From Tenacibaculum todarodis (GTDB lineage Bacteria; Bacteroidota; Bacteroidia; Flavobacteriales; Flavobacteriaceae): a stretch of DNA of 64,000 nt. This document shows positions 1 to 9,287 of the stretch, in pieces; the first letter of the stretch is position 1, and each line of letters opens with the position of its first letter. Where the stretch lies: contig NZ_CP018155.1 of NCBI RefSeq assembly GCF_001889045.1, positions 801,001 through 865,000 of the forward strand. Direction: 5' to 3'. The position numbers and the translations under genes are program-made. The notes beneath the pieces are model-generated. The model was not told the origin of the DNA. It searched no databases and saw only the letters and a list, made by a program, of their open reading frames with translations.

Positions 1-144
1 ATCTACCGATTTACGTACAAAAATTAAGATAAATGCAATAATAGCTACTATGTATCCAATTTTTTTGAATTTATTAGATAGTTGAAATCTATTCATCTTT
101 TTTAAATAGTTTTGCTCTCTTTCACAAAATGACTGTTTTGACAT
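1..144 (-). CDS. Small membrane protein, partial (cut by window start)
   Basis: Forty-eight codons read leftward off the edge of the window from the ATG at 144-142; a second in-frame ATG lies at 96. The visible part is a basic, polar N-terminus followed by a hydrophobic helix (GYIVAIIAFILIFV) and a charged tail, so it is an inner-membrane protein with at least one membrane segment. I do not recognise a function. The upstream start is preferred because the residues before the second ATG are charged and coding-like. Two tandem TATATTTG -7 boxes lie 20-50 bp upstream. Confidence 0.55.
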   Translation of the reverse strand, partial: MSKQSFCEREQNYLKKMNRFQLSNKFKKIGYIVAIIAFILIFVRKSVD

Positions 145-165
145 GTTCTTTATTTTACAATTAGA

Positions 166-194
166 CAAATATATTTTATATAATGACAAATATA
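166..194 (-). promoter_or_regulatory. Tandem -7 boxes for the partial membrane-protein gene
   Basis: On the minus strand TATATTTG occurs at 173-166 and again at 194-187, both exact matches to the Bacteroidota TAnnTTTG element, 21 bp apart. They could be two start sites or one start with a duplicated box. No convincing TTG -33 element is seen. Confidence 0.4.
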
Positions 195-259
195 CTTTAC
201 ATTTTTAATTATTACAACTTTTTTTTATACATTTAAACTATAACTAACAAACCCTTATT

Positions 260-676
260 ATGACATATTCAAGAAAACCAACGGCTCTATTTTGGGTAAT
301 TGGTATTATTGCCCTTTTATGGAACGGACTCGGCGTTATGGCTTATCTAACTAAAGCTTTTGTTACAGATGAAATGATTGCAACTTTACCTGCAGAACAA
401 CAAGCAGAATTTTTAATAGAACAACCCACTTGGGTAACCGCTGCATTTGCAATTGCTGTTTTTGTAGGAGTATTAGCTTCAATTTTATTATTAATGAAAA
501 AGAAATTAGCCTATCCTTTATTTGTAGTTTCAGCATTTGCTGCAATTGCACAACATGCTTACTTATTTACTAATGTGGAAATAACGAGTATTGTAATGCC
601 AGCTATGGTAATTGTAGTATGTGTATTTTTAGTTTGGTATTCTAAGAAAAGTATTAGAGATAGAGTTTTATCTTAA
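260..676 (+). CDS. Four-helix integral membrane protein, function unknown
   Basis: The 138-residue protein has four hydrophobic segments at about residues 10-29, 58-79, 86-104 and 110-126, with a polar loop (residues 35-55) between the first two. The N-terminus is short and basic and the C-terminus is basic (YSKKSIRDR), which suggests cytoplasmic ends. Related flavobacterial proteins are often labelled 'sugar transporter', but nothing in the sequence supports a transport function. It is monocistronic, ends 14 bp before a bidirectional terminator and converges on the MaoC gene. Confidence 0.75.
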   Translation: MTYSRKPTALFWVIGIIALLWNGLGVMAYLTKAFVTDEMIATLPAEQQAEFLIEQPTWVTAAFAIAVFVGVLASILLLMKKKLAYPLFVVSAFAAIAQHAYLFTNVEITSIVMPAMVIVVCVFLVWYSKKSIRDRVLS

Positions 677-690
677 AAAGATAATTGCAT

Positions 691-722
691 AAAAAAACCA
701 CTCAAATTGAGTGGTTTTTTTA
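691..722. terminator. Bidirectional terminator between convergent genes
   Basis: The arms ACCACTC and GAGTGGT (with an AAATT centre) are flanked by an A run on the left and a T run on the right, so the hairpin can end transcription from both sides. It serves the 138-aa gene and overlaps the last codons of the MaoC operon. Confidence 0.85.
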
Positions 723-1184
723 TTCGAACAATGCAGCTAAAAACTCTGCAACACATGCAGGTTTTTCTTGCCCTTTAATTTCAATAGTACAAGAAAAAGT
801 AACTTTTACACCATTGTTTGGTAATTCTTCAATTAATTTTACTGAGCTCAACATTCTTAGTTCACTATTTACAGGAACAGGATTTGGAAAACGGACTTTA
901 TTCAACCCGTAATTTAAGCCCATTTTTACACTTTTTACTGCAAAAGCTTCTTCTAACATTCTAGAAATCATAGCAACAGACATAAAACCATGTGCAACAG
1001 TACTTTTAAAAGGAGACTCCTTCTCTGCCCTTTTTTCATCTATATGAATCCATTGTTTGTCTAAAGTTGCATTGGCAAAATCGTTAATCATCTGTTGTGT
1101 AACAGTATACCAACTTCCGTTTGGTAGTGTTTTACCTTCTATTTGTGTAAATTCCTCTAAAGTGTTAAAAATAAGTTTCTCCAT
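720..1184 (-). CDS. MaoC-family (hot-dog) enoyl-CoA hydratase/dehydratase
   Basis: The 154-residue protein is a single hot-dog-fold MaoC domain, the family of (R)-specific 2-enoyl-CoA hydratases. The hydratase motif is visible: Asp42 and His47 (LDKQWIHID) form the expected D-x4-H catalytic pair, followed by the STVAHGF segment at about residues 61-67. Substrate chain length cannot be read from sequence; acyl-CoA metabolism is the likely role. It is the last gene of a leftward cluster and starts 8 bp after the TRIC-family gene ends. Confidence 0.85.
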   Translation of the reverse strand: MEKLIFNTLEEFTQIEGKTLPNGSWYTVTQQMINDFANATLDKQWIHIDEKRAEKESPFKSTVAHGFMSVAMISRMLEEAFAVKSVKMGLNYGLNKVRFPNPVPVNSELRMLSSVKLIEELPNNGVKVTFSCTIEIKGQEKPACVAEFLAALFE

Positions 1185-1192
1185 AATGTATT

Positions 1193-1813
1193 TTATTTTC
1201 CGAAGATATCATTTTTAATTTTAGGTAATTCGAAATGATATTTAACAGATATAAATCTGATTAAAAATATAACAGTTGCAGATACTATAAATTGAAGATT
1301 TTCTTGCAAGCCCAAATAACCTAGTAATAAATAAACAACGCCGCCAGCTAAACAAGCTGACGCATAAATTTCCTTCTTAAAGATTAACGGAACTTCTCTT
1401 GTTAAAACATCTCTAAGTACACCACCAAAAACAGCTGAAACCATTCCCATAATTAAGGCAACAAATGGATGTAGATTGAAATTTAACCCTTTTTGTAAAC
1501 CTAATAAAGTAAATACTGAAATTCCAATGGTATCAAACAAAAACATCGTTTTACTTAACGGAGCAACTTTACTTTTAAAGAAAAACATTACAAAGACTGC
1601 AGCTAAAATTGTCCAAATGTAATTTAAATCGGCAATCCAATTAATTGGATGTGCGTTTATAAGTACATCACGTAACATTCCACCGCCAACAGCTGTTACA
1701 AAAGCTATAATAATGACACCAAAAGCATCAAAATTCTCTTTTTTGGCAACCAAAGCACCACTTAATGCAAAGGCAAAAGTACCTGCAATATCCAGTGTAT
1801 AAATTATGTTCAT
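1193..1813 (-). CDS. TRIC-family (UPF0126) cation channel protein
   Basis: The 206-residue protein is entirely membrane-embedded with about seven helices. It has the internal duplication of the trimeric intracellular cation channel family: a DIAGTFAFALSGA segment (residues 8-20) is matched by DTIGISVFTLLG, and GGGMLRDVL (about 43-51) by FGGVLRDVL (about 149-157). Family members are homotrimeric monovalent-cation channels in the inner membrane. Its ATG overlaps the helicase stop codon (TAATG), so the two genes are co-transcribed and probably translationally coupled. Confidence 0.85.
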   Translation of the reverse strand: MNIIYTLDIAGTFAFALSGALVAKKENFDAFGVIIIAFVTAVGGGMLRDVLINAHPINWIADLNYIWTILAAVFVMFFFKSKVAPLSKTMFLFDTIGISVFTLLGLQKGLNFNLHPFVALIMGMVSAVFGGVLRDVLTREVPLIFKKEIYASACLAGGVVYLLLGYLGLQENLQFIVSATVIFLIRFISVKYHFELPKIKNDIFGK

Positions 1814-2931
1814 TACAATTTAACTTCTGTGAATTTTATATTTAATTCTTTCTGAATTTCATGAAGTCTTTCTGTTTCATAAGGTAAAACAAAGGCTAAA
1901 GAAACTCCGGTTTTACCAGCTCTTGCTGTTCTTCCACTTCTGTGCGTGTAGTATTCTAACTGTTCTGGTAATTGATGATGAATTACAAAATTTAAGTCTT
2001 TAACATCAATACCACGCGCAGAAACATCGGTAGAAATTAAGTATTGTAAGCTTTCATTCTTAAAAGCACGCATAACTTTATCGCGTTCTTTTTGTTGCAT
2101 ATCTCCTTCTAAAGCGCCAACTGAGAAACCTTCTTCTTGTAATTGATGTGAAAGGTTTTGTGCACCTGCTTTTGTTCTACAGAAAATAATACCACGTTCA
2201 TTACTACGGTTTTCTAAGAAACCAATAATTGCACCTGTTTTTTCTTTAATAGTAGTTTTTGCAAATTGATGACGAATATTAGCATTTACACGAGAGTTTT
2301 TATCAATTTCAACTCTTGGAGCATTAATATTCATGTAGGTTTTAATAATCTTCTTAATTTCATCTGGCATTGTTGCAGAAAACAACCATGTGTTTTTTTC
2401 TGATGAAATATAACGCAAAATTCTATTAATATCTTGTTTAAAACCCATGTTAAGCATTTCATCTGCTTCATCTAACACAATAGTTTTAACGTTTTTAAGA
2501 TTGATTTCTCCACGCTCAATTAAATCTATTAATCTACCAGGAGTTGCAACTACAATATGTGTAGTTCTTTTTAAATTACCAATCTGACGATCAATTTTTT
2601 CTCCACCATAAACAGCTTCAAGAAAAATTTTATCAGTATTATATTTAGTAAACTTAAAAAGTTGCTTTTTTATTTGTTGAACTAATTCTCGTGTAGGCGA
2701 TAAAATAAGTCCTTGTATAACATCTTTTTTAGGATCTACGTGATGTAAAAGCGGTAAACCAAATGCAGCAGTTTTTCCTGTACCTGTTTGGGCTAAACCA
2801 ATAAAATCGGTTTTAGCATTTAACAATACCGGAATTGTTTGCTCTTGAATCTCCGTAGGTTTTTTAATACCTATTTCTTGTAATGATTTTATATAGTTTT
2901 TACTTATTCCTAAAGTAGAAAATGATGCCAT
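1813..2931 (-). CDS. DEAD-box ATP-dependent RNA helicase (RhlE/CshA-like)
   Basis: The 372-residue protein carries the full set of DEAD-box motifs: Q motif near residue 29, Walker A AQTGTGKT at 47-54, PTREL, TPGR, DEAD at 154-157, SAT, and the second RecA domain with ARGID and HRSGRTARAG. There is almost no C-terminal extension, so it is a minimal helicase core of the kind used in RNA unwinding, ribosome assembly or mRNA decay. A -7 box lies just upstream at 2953-2960. The gene heads the helicase-TRIC-MaoC unit. The exact subfamily cannot be settled by eye. Confidence 0.92.
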   Translation of the reverse strand: MASFSTLGISKNYIKSLQEIGIKKPTEIQEQTIPVLLNAKTDFIGLAQTGTGKTAAFGLPLLHHVDPKKDVIQGLILSPTRELVQQIKKQLFKFTKYNTDKIFLEAVYGGEKIDRQIGNLKRTTHIVVATPGRLIDLIERGEINLKNVKTIVLDEADEMLNMGFKQDINRILRYISSEKNTWLFSATMPDEIKKIIKTYMNINAPRVEIDKNSRVNANIRHQFAKTTIKEKTGAIIGFLENRSNERGIIFCRTKAGAQNLSHQLQEEGFSVGALEGDMQQKERDKVMRAFKNESLQYLISTDVSARGIDVKDLNFVIHHQLPEQLEYYTHRSGRTARAGKTGVSLAFVLPYETERLHEIQKELNIKFTEVKL

Positions 2932-2952
2932 AATAAATTTCTTTTAAAAGTG

Positions 2953-2960
2953 CAAAGATA
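2953..2960 (-). promoter_or_regulatory. -7 box of the DEAD-box helicase gene
   Basis: TATCTTTG followed by CAC on the minus strand matches TAnnTTTG and sits 21 bp before the ATG at 2931. It lies in the gap before the thioesterase stop, so the helicase has its own start site within the cluster. Confidence 0.5.
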
Positions 2961-2963
2961 CCT

Positions 2964-3356
2964 TTATTTAGTAGGTTTTAGAAGATTTAATATACTTTCT
3001 GTTATTCTTGCTGGCTTGCCAGTTTTTAAGTCTATAAGGCAAAAAGTAGTTTGAGATTTTACTAATAAAGTATGCTCTCTTAAAATTTCGAAATGCCTAA
3101 TAGATTTAACTCCAGAAACTTCTCCAACCCATGTTTTTACTGTAATTAAATCATCTAATACAGCTTGATTTTTATAATCAATTTCATGTCTAATAACTAC
3201 CCAAGCATTATTTTTTTGTGGATTATCTTTTGTTAGTATACTCCAGTGTTCGTGTGCTATATCCTGCATCCATTCTAAATAAACTACATTATTTACATGG
3301 TTTAATCCGTCTATTTCTGATGCTTGAACTTTACGTGTTGTTTTATGTGAATTCAT
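2964..3356 (-). CDS. Acyl-CoA thioesterase, hot-dog fold (YbgC/FadM type)
   Basis: The 130-residue protein is a 4-hydroxybenzoyl-CoA-thioesterase-type hot-dog domain. The signature DGLNHVNNVVYLEWMQ (residues 16-31) contains the catalytic Asp16 typical of this family, followed by a long helix and a beta-sheet half. It would hydrolyse acyl-CoA thioesters in the cytoplasm; the substrate is not predictable here. Its ATG overlaps the TAA of the DUF2461 gene by one base, indicating one transcript. Confidence 0.85.
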   Translation of the reverse strand: MNSHKTTRKVQASEIDGLNHVNNVVYLEWMQDIAHEHWSILTKDNPQKNNAWVVIRHEIDYKNQAVLDDLITVKTWVGEVSGVKSIRHFEILREHTLLVKSQTTFCLIDLKTGKPARITESILNLLKPTK

Positions 3357-4030
3357 TAATCTATTAAGCTTTCTCCGTTTAAATTTGTAGTTAAAATATC
3401 GCTGAACAAGTTAAAAAATGGACGTAAAGCTTTATAGCTTTTGTCTAATTCATTTATAAAATTAGGATCTAAAACTTCTTTGTCTGTAAAATTTCTAACA
3501 GCTATGAAGCCTTTTTTACGAAGTAAATCTACATCTGGATGTGTTTTATCAAAACCTCTTGGAGCTGTTTTTAATTCATCTCCTTCAAATTTACCGCCAA
3601 AGTACTTTACATAATTTTTATCATCTAATATTTCTCTAATTTCTGAAGCGTCTTGTTCTATTTCCTTTCTAATTCTAAGAATATCGTCTTTTTCAGGTTG
3701 CCAAAATCCGCCAGCAAGGAAGCTTTCTCCTGGACGAATTCGTAAATAATAACCGCCTCGTAAATGTTTACCTAATCTTGAGAATGAACCTGCAAAATGT
3801 GGTTGATATGGAGTTTTATCTTTTGAAAAACGAACGTCTCTATAAATTCTGAATAGCTTAAACTTGTCTATTTCATCATGTTTTTCGAGACTTTCTCTAA
3901 TGGAAGCGTACAGTTCTTTGGCATTGTCTTGTGCTATCTTAAAGGTAGGTTTTGTATCTGCAAACCAATCGCGATTGTTGTTTTTCTTTAAATCTTTTAA
4001 ATATTGAAGGCTGCTTTTTTCGAATTGCAT
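3356..4030 (-). CDS. DUF2461 domain-containing protein
   Basis: The 224-residue protein matches DUF2461 over its whole length, including the early NNNRDWF segment (about residues 17-23), the FRIYRDVRFSKDKTPY block and the YYLRIRPGE block. The family is widespread and conserved but biochemically uncharacterised. It is soluble, with no signal peptide. It begins the leftward cluster that continues into the thioesterase, helicase, TRIC and MaoC genes. Confidence 0.85.
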   Translation of the reverse strand: MQFEKSSLQYLKDLKKNNNRDWFADTKPTFKIAQDNAKELYASIRESLEKHDEIDKFKLFRIYRDVRFSKDKTPYQPHFAGSFSRLGKHLRGGYYLRIRPGESFLAGGFWQPEKDDILRIRKEIEQDASEIREILDDKNYVKYFGGKFEGDELKTAPRGFDKTHPDVDLLRKKGFIAVRNFTDKEVLDPNFINELDKSYKALRPFFNLFSDILTTNLNGESLID

Positions 4031-4112
4031 GTTGTCTTTTTATTTTAAAATTTAAAGGTACAAAAAAGCAAAAAGAGACTTGTACTTTTTATGGTTTTAT
4101 AAAATTATGATA

Positions 4113-4120
4113 TAACTTTG
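4113..4120 (+). promoter_or_regulatory. -7 box of the 263-aa lipoprotein gene
   Basis: TAACTTTG matches TAnnTTTG 56 bp before the ATG at 4177. No clear TTG element is seen at the expected distance. Confidence 0.4.
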
Positions 4121-4176
4121 TAAGGAAATATATTTTTATACGAATAACTAGATTAACTGATTTTTAAACAAATTTT

Positions 4177-4968
4177 ATGAAGAAACTAATTATAACTTTA
4201 GTTGCTGGAACATTTTTACTTTTAAGCTGTAAAAAACAACCCCAAACAGATAACACTAATGATAAAATAGAAAAAAAAGCTACAACCTTTTCTGAAAAAG
4301 TAGAAGTAGCACATAATAAAGACGCTTTTTTAGCCAAGGAAGCTATAAAATTTGATGTTGTAATTGAATTTGGAGGAAATGAAATTTTAGACGCTACTAT
4401 TTCTGTAGCTACGACTTCTGAATATGCAATTATTGAGAAAAAAGACGGTAGTAAAATCTATATTAATAAGGATAAAGTTTTTGTGTCTCCTGAATTAAAA
4501 GATGATCCTTCAGTAAGATTTCATGCATATACTTGGAGTTATTTTTTCCTTTTTCCATATAAATTAAACGACCAAGGTACTCTTTGGAACGATACTTATA
4601 AAACTAATGAGGCTGTTGCTAATTTTGATATTGCAAAATTAACATTTAAAGCTAATGTTGGAGATTCATCTGATGATTGGTATATTGTTTACAAAAACAA
4701 AGAAACTGATGTATTAGATAATGTGGCCTATATTGTTACTTCTGGAAAAACAAACGAAGAGGCAGAAAAAGACCCACATGCAATTAAATATGAAGATTAT
4801 AAACTGATTAATAATATTCCTATTTCTAATAATTGGTCTTTCTGGGGATGGAATTCTACAGATGGTTTAACAAATAAAATTGGTTCTGCAAAAATTACCA
4901 ATATTCAATTTATTGATGGTTTTAAAGAAACAGTAAATGCTATTCCAGAAGATTTTATTTCAAAATAA
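4177..4968 (+). CDS. Secreted lipoprotein, possibly DUF6503-like
   Basis: The 263-residue protein starts with a lipoprotein signal peptide ending in the lipobox LLLSC (Cys18), followed by a low-complexity Lys/Thr/Asn linker, so it should be anchored in the envelope. The mature part is rich in beta strands and aromatic residues (for example HAYTWSYFFLFPYKL). I associate it tentatively with the DUF6503 family of Bacteroidota lipoproteins; its function is unknown. It is monocistronic, with its own -7 box and a strong downstream terminator. Confidence 0.75.
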   Translation: MKKLIITLVAGTFLLLSCKKQPQTDNTNDKIEKKATTFSEKVEVAHNKDAFLAKEAIKFDVVIEFGGNEILDATISVATTSEYAIIEKKDGSKIYINKDKVFVSPELKDDPSVRFHAYTWSYFFLFPYKLNDQGTLWNDTYKTNEAVANFDIAKLTFKANVGDSSDDWYIVYKNKETDVLDNVAYIVTSGKTNEEAEKDPHAIKYEDYKLINNIPISNNWSFWGWNSTDGLTNKIGSAKITNIQFIDGFKETVNAIPEDFISK

Positions 4969-4990
4969 GCAAACTTAAAAAACAATAAAA

Positions 4991-5028
4991 AATCCCAATG
5001 GAAATCTTTTCATTGGGATTTTTTTTTA
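4991..5028. terminator. Terminator between lipoprotein gene and ychF
   Basis: AATCCCAATG (4991-5000) pairs with CATTGGGATT (5011-5020) across a ten-base loop and is followed by a long T run. The A run on the left makes it usable for the leftward ychF gene as well. Confidence 0.85.
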
Positions 5029-5053
5029 TTCAATTTTATGTAGAATTTAATGT

Positions 5054-6145
<1,092 letters not shown>

Positions 6146-6202
6146 TTTTTCTTTAGATTTTAAATAAAATACACAAGAATCTAGATTAGATTTTTGTGAG
6201 TG

Positions 6203-6210
6203 CAAATATA
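6203..6210 (-). promoter_or_regulatory. -7 box of ychF
   Basis: TATATTTG on the minus strand is followed by CACTCACAAAA. The same bases, from ATATTTG through CACTCACAAAA, recur at the his leader promoter (34574-34591). The box lies 57 bp before the chosen ATG and supports that start. Confidence 0.6.
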
Positions 6211-6240
6211 CTTGTTTTCTTCTCAATTTTAGGCATAAAA

Positions 6241-6268
6241 AAACCTCGAAATAGTTCGAGGTTTTTAT
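6241..6268. terminator. Bidirectional hairpin between ychF and ferredoxin genes
   Basis: AAAACCTCGAA (6241-6251) pairs with TTCGAGGTTTT (6256-6266) around a four-base loop. Both genes here point left, so it terminates the ferredoxin transcript just before the ychF promoter. Confidence 0.85.
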
Positions 6269-6301
6269 TTTTCTTATGTATTTAAAGTCTTATACCTTAA
6301 A

Positions 6302-6652
6302 TTAATCATTATGCATAAACTTTTGTTTAGCTAACAATTCTTCGTCAGTTTCTACATTATCATCATCAGGAACACAACAATCTACCGGGCAAACTGCCGC
6401 ACATTGTGGTTCTTCATGGAAACCTTTACATTCTGTACATTTGTCTGCTACAATAAAATATATTTCGTCAGAAACAGGTTCTTGGTCTTCATCTGCATTA
6501 GCTTTGGTACCATTTGGTAACACAACATTCCCTTTTAAATCGGTTCCGTCTGCGTATTTCCAATCGTCTGCACCTTCATAAATTGCTGTATTTGGACATT
6601 CTGGTTCACATGCACCACAATTTATACACTCATCCGTTATTATAATTGCCAT
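6302..6652 (-). CDS. 2[4Fe-4S] ferredoxin
   Basis: The 116-residue acidic protein has two [4Fe-4S] cluster motifs: [12 protein letters not shown] near the N-terminus and C-x2-C-x8-C-x3-CP ([18 protein letters not shown]) in the C-terminal half. A roughly 45-residue acidic insertion separates them and an acidic tail follows, as in Allochromatium-type ferredoxins. It is a cytoplasmic low-potential electron carrier. It is divergent from the acyl-CoA reductase gene with closely spaced promoters. Confidence 0.9.
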   Translation of the reverse strand: MAIIITDECINCGACEPECPNTAIYEGADDWKYADGTDLKGNVVLPNGTKANADEDQEPVSDEIYFIVADKCTECKGFHEEPQCAAVCPVDCCVPDDDNVETDEELLAKQKFMHND

Positions 6653-6670
6653 AATCTTTATCTAGTTTTG

Positions 6671-6692
6671 TACCTTTGCGATTGCAAAAATA
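6671..6692. promoter_or_regulatory. Divergent -7 boxes for ferredoxin and acyl-CoA reductase genes
   Basis: TACCTTTG at 6671-6678 faces right toward the acyl-CoA reductase gene, and TATTTTTG at 6692-6685 faces left toward the ferredoxin gene. Both match TAnnTTTG and are only six bases apart, so the two start sites should compete for polymerase. Confidence 0.5.
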
Positions 6693-6720
6693 ACGCCAAA
6701 ATAATTCAGAAACAAAATAA

Positions 6721-7782
6721 ATGGGTGGAATCCAAAATAGAATTGATGCATTCGTAAAATTAGGGCACTTTTTAAGTCAGTTTTCTAATAATTCAATTGA
6801 AAAAAAGAATAGTATTGAACATAATGAACTGTTTTTTGATGGTTTTAAGCATCAAATTAAAGTTGCACAAGAAAATAACTCTTGGTTTACCAAGGAAAAC
6901 ATATTATTTTCTTGTGAAAGTTGGGCGCAAGCTTTATCCGAAGAAAATATTAAAAAGTGGATTTCCGAAGAAAAAATTGGTGAAAATCATTCTAAATTAG
7001 TTGCCATAATTATGGCAGGAAATATTCCGTTAGTTGGCTTTCATGACTTTTTATCGGTATTAATTTCTGGGCATTCAGTTTTGGTAAAGCAATCTTCAAA
7101 CGATAAACATTTATTACCTTTTTTAGCGAAGTATTTAGAATATGTACATGAAGATTTTAAAGGAAATATTACATTTACTGAAGGAAAATTAGAGGGTTTT
7201 GATGCTGTTATTGCAACTGGAAGTAATAATACTGCGCGTTATTTTGAGTATTATTTTAAGGATAAACCGAGTATCATTAGAAAAAACAGAAATTCAGTAG
7301 CAGTTTTAACAGGAAATGAAACTGATGCACAAATGCAAGAATTATCGAATGATGTTTTTTGTTATTTTGGATTAGGTTGTCGTTCTGTTTCTAAATTATA
7401 TGTTCCTAAAGATTATAATTTTGATGCTTTTTTTAACGGAATGTATCAGCAAAAAGAAATAATTAATAACGCTAAATACGCCAATAATTACGATTATAAC
7501 AAAGCGGTATATTTAATGAGCGAGTTTGATATTTTAGAAAATGGATTTTTAATGATTAAAGAAGATGCAAGCTACGCCTCTCCTATCGCATCTATTTTTT
7601 ATGAATATTATGACAATACAGATAATTTAAAAATAAAACTTTGGGAAGATAAAAAATACGTACAATGTGTTGTTGCTAACGGTTTTATAGCAAATGAAAT
7701 TGCTTTTGGGCAAACTCAAAATCCGCAATTATGGGATTATGCTGATGGAGTTAATACTTTAGAATTTTTATCAACTATTTAA
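6721..7782 (+). CDS. Acyl-CoA reductase, LuxC-like
   Basis: The 353-residue protein resembles the LuxC/acyl-CoA reductase family of the aldehyde dehydrogenase superfamily. Supporting features are the IMAGNIPLVGFHDFLSV block (about residues 97-113), the ATGSNNTARYFEYYF nucleotide-binding segment, and Cys220 in FGLGCRSVSK at the catalytic position. The physiological role in Bacteroidota is not established; no lux genes are nearby. It is followed 11 bp later by serC, and the conserved neighbourhood with ferredoxin and serC/serA suggests co-expression. Confidence 0.8.
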   Translation: MGGIQNRIDAFVKLGHFLSQFSNNSIEKKNSIEHNELFFDGFKHQIKVAQENNSWFTKENILFSCESWAQALSEENIKKWISEEKIGENHSKLVAIIMAGNIPLVGFHDFLSVLISGHSVLVKQSSNDKHLLPFLAKYLEYVHEDFKGNITFTEGKLEGFDAVIATGSNNTARYFEYYFKDKPSIIRKNRNSVAVLTGNETDAQMQELSNDVFCYFGLGCRSVSKLYVPKDYNFDAFFNGMYQQKEIINNAKYANNYDYNKAVYLMSEFDILENGFLMIKEDASYASPIASIFYEYYDNTDNLKIKLWEDKKYVQCVVANGFIANEIAFGQTQNPQLWDYADGVNTLEFLSTI

Positions 7783-7793
7783 GAAAACATAAA

Positions 7794-8858
7794 ATGAAAA
7801 AACATAATTTTAGTGCAGGACCTTGTATTTTACCACAAGAAGTATTGCAAAAAGCATCTGAAGCTGTTTTAAATTTCAATAATGAAAACCTTTCTTTAAT
7901 AGAAATGTCTCACAGAAGTACAGCTTTTGTAGAAGTTATTGAAAAAGCAAGATCATTGGCTTTAGAACTTCTAGGATTAGAAAATAAAGGATACAAAGCC
8001 TTGTTTTTACAAGGTGGCGCAAGTATGCAGTTTTTAATGGTTACTTATAATTTATTGAATAAAAAAGCTGCTTATTTAAATACAGGAACTTGGTCAGACA
8101 AAGCAATTAAAGAAGCAAAAATGTTTGGTGAAGTTGTAGAAGTTGCAACATCTAAAGACAAAAAATTCTCTTACATTCCTAAAGGGTTTACAATTCCAAC
8201 CGATGCAGATTACTTCCACACAACTAGTAACAATACTATTTACGGAACACAAATAAAAGACTTTCCTGATTTTAAAGGAATTAACGTTTGTGATATGAGT
8301 TCAGATATTTTTTCTCGTCAATTAGACTTTTCAAAATTCGATTTAATTTATGCAGGAGCTCAAAAAAATATGGGTCCAGCAGGAACAACATTGGTTATTA
8401 TTAAAGAAGAAATTTTAGGTAAAGTAGAAAGAGAAATTCCTTCAATGTTAAATTACCAAGTCCATTTAGATAAAGACAGTATGTTTAATACACCTTCTGT
8501 TTTTGCAGTATATACTTCTATGTTGAATTTAGAATGGTTGAAAGATTTAGGTGGAATTCCGTTTATAGAAAAAGTAAATAATAAGAAAGCAGCTTTATTA
8601 TATTCAGAAATTGATAGAAATCCGCTTTTTAAAGGATTTGCCAACAAAGAAGATAGAAGTAATATGAATGTTACTTTTAATTTAGTTGATGATTCATTAA
8701 AAGAAACTTTTGATACAATGTGGCAAGATGCCGGTATAAACGGTTTAAACGGACACAGAAGTGTTGGTGGTTATAGAGCAAGTATGTACAACGCATTACC
8801 ATTATACAGTGTGCAAGTTTTGGTTGATGTAATGCAAGAATTAGAAAGAAAAAAATAA
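7794..8858 (+). CDS. serC: Phosphoserine aminotransferase
   Basis: The 354-residue class-V PLP aminotransferase begins with the SerC signature HNFSAGPCILP and has the PLP lysine at Lys191 in AGAQKNMGPAG, plus LFLQGGASMQF and the C-terminal GHRSVGGYRASMYNA block. It converts 3-phosphohydroxypyruvate to phosphoserine in serine synthesis and usually also serves pyridoxine synthesis. It is co-directional with a serA-like gene, from which it is separated only by an unknown 139-aa gene. Confidence 0.95.
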   Translation: MKKHNFSAGPCILPQEVLQKASEAVLNFNNENLSLIEMSHRSTAFVEVIEKARSLALELLGLENKGYKALFLQGGASMQFLMVTYNLLNKKAAYLNTGTWSDKAIKEAKMFGEVVEVATSKDKKFSYIPKGFTIPTDADYFHTTSNNTIYGTQIKDFPDFKGINVCDMSSDIFSRQLDFSKFDLIYAGAQKNMGPAGTTLVIIKEEILGKVEREIPSMLNYQVHLDKDSMFNTPSVFAVYTSMLNLEWLKDLGGIPFIEKVNNKKAALLYSEIDRNPLFKGFANKEDRSNMNVTFNLVDDSLKETFDTMWQDAGINGLNGHRSVGGYRASMYNALPLYSVQVLVDVMQELERKK

Positions 8859-8867
8859 TTTATTCAA

Positions 8868-9287
8868 ATGTATAATTACAGTAAAATTGAAACTTTCTGG
8901 AATAATCTAAATTCTTTTGATATTGATTATTTTAAGAAAAAAAATGATGAACTATATCCATTTTTATTAAATTTTCTATTAGAAGATTTATTTAAAAGGG
9001 ATGAAATTCAGATTGGAATTCAAACTTATTATAAAGTTAAATATTCATGTGTAACATATGATCAATATGAACATGAAAAAGAATTAACTATTAAGTTTTT
9101 ATCCCAAAATGAAATTACTCTTTTTATATCATTAATGGATGATGATGGAAAATTACATTCATATAATTATTTATTAGGAAAAGAACAAATAAAATCAATA
9201 CCTAAAGGACTTTTAAACATTTTAGAAGATTGTTTAAAGAATCTAACAACCCAAACAATATCAATTAATAAATTGACTATATCATAA
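8868..9287 (+). CDS. Hypothetical 139-aa protein inserted between serC and serA
   Basis: I do not recognise this protein. It is soluble, with no signal peptide or membrane segment, is rich in Tyr, Phe, Ile, Lys and Asn, and is predicted to be mixed alpha/beta. The gene starts 9 bp after serC and its TAA overlaps the ATG of the next gene (TAATG), so it is embedded in the serine operon and should be translated with it. Its base composition is visibly more A+T-rich than that of its neighbours, which hints at an acquired or fast-evolving gene. Confidence 0.6.
   Translation: MYNYSKIETFWNNLNSFDIDYFKKKNDELYPFLLNFLLEDLFKRDEIQIGIQTYYKVKYSCVTYDQYEHEKELTIKFLSQNEITLFISLMDDDGKLHSYNYLLGKEQIKSIPKGLLNILEDCLKNLTTQTISINKLTIS

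Noticed and set aside
685..912. Open frame on the plus strand opposite the MaoC gene
   Set aside because: It includes the terminator and lies antisense to a gene with clear catalytic residues; codon use is not coding-like. Many similar antisense frames in the window were rejected for the same reason.
6146..6226. N-terminal extension of YchF
   Set aside because: The extra 27 residues are not part of the family and would place the -7 box inside the gene.
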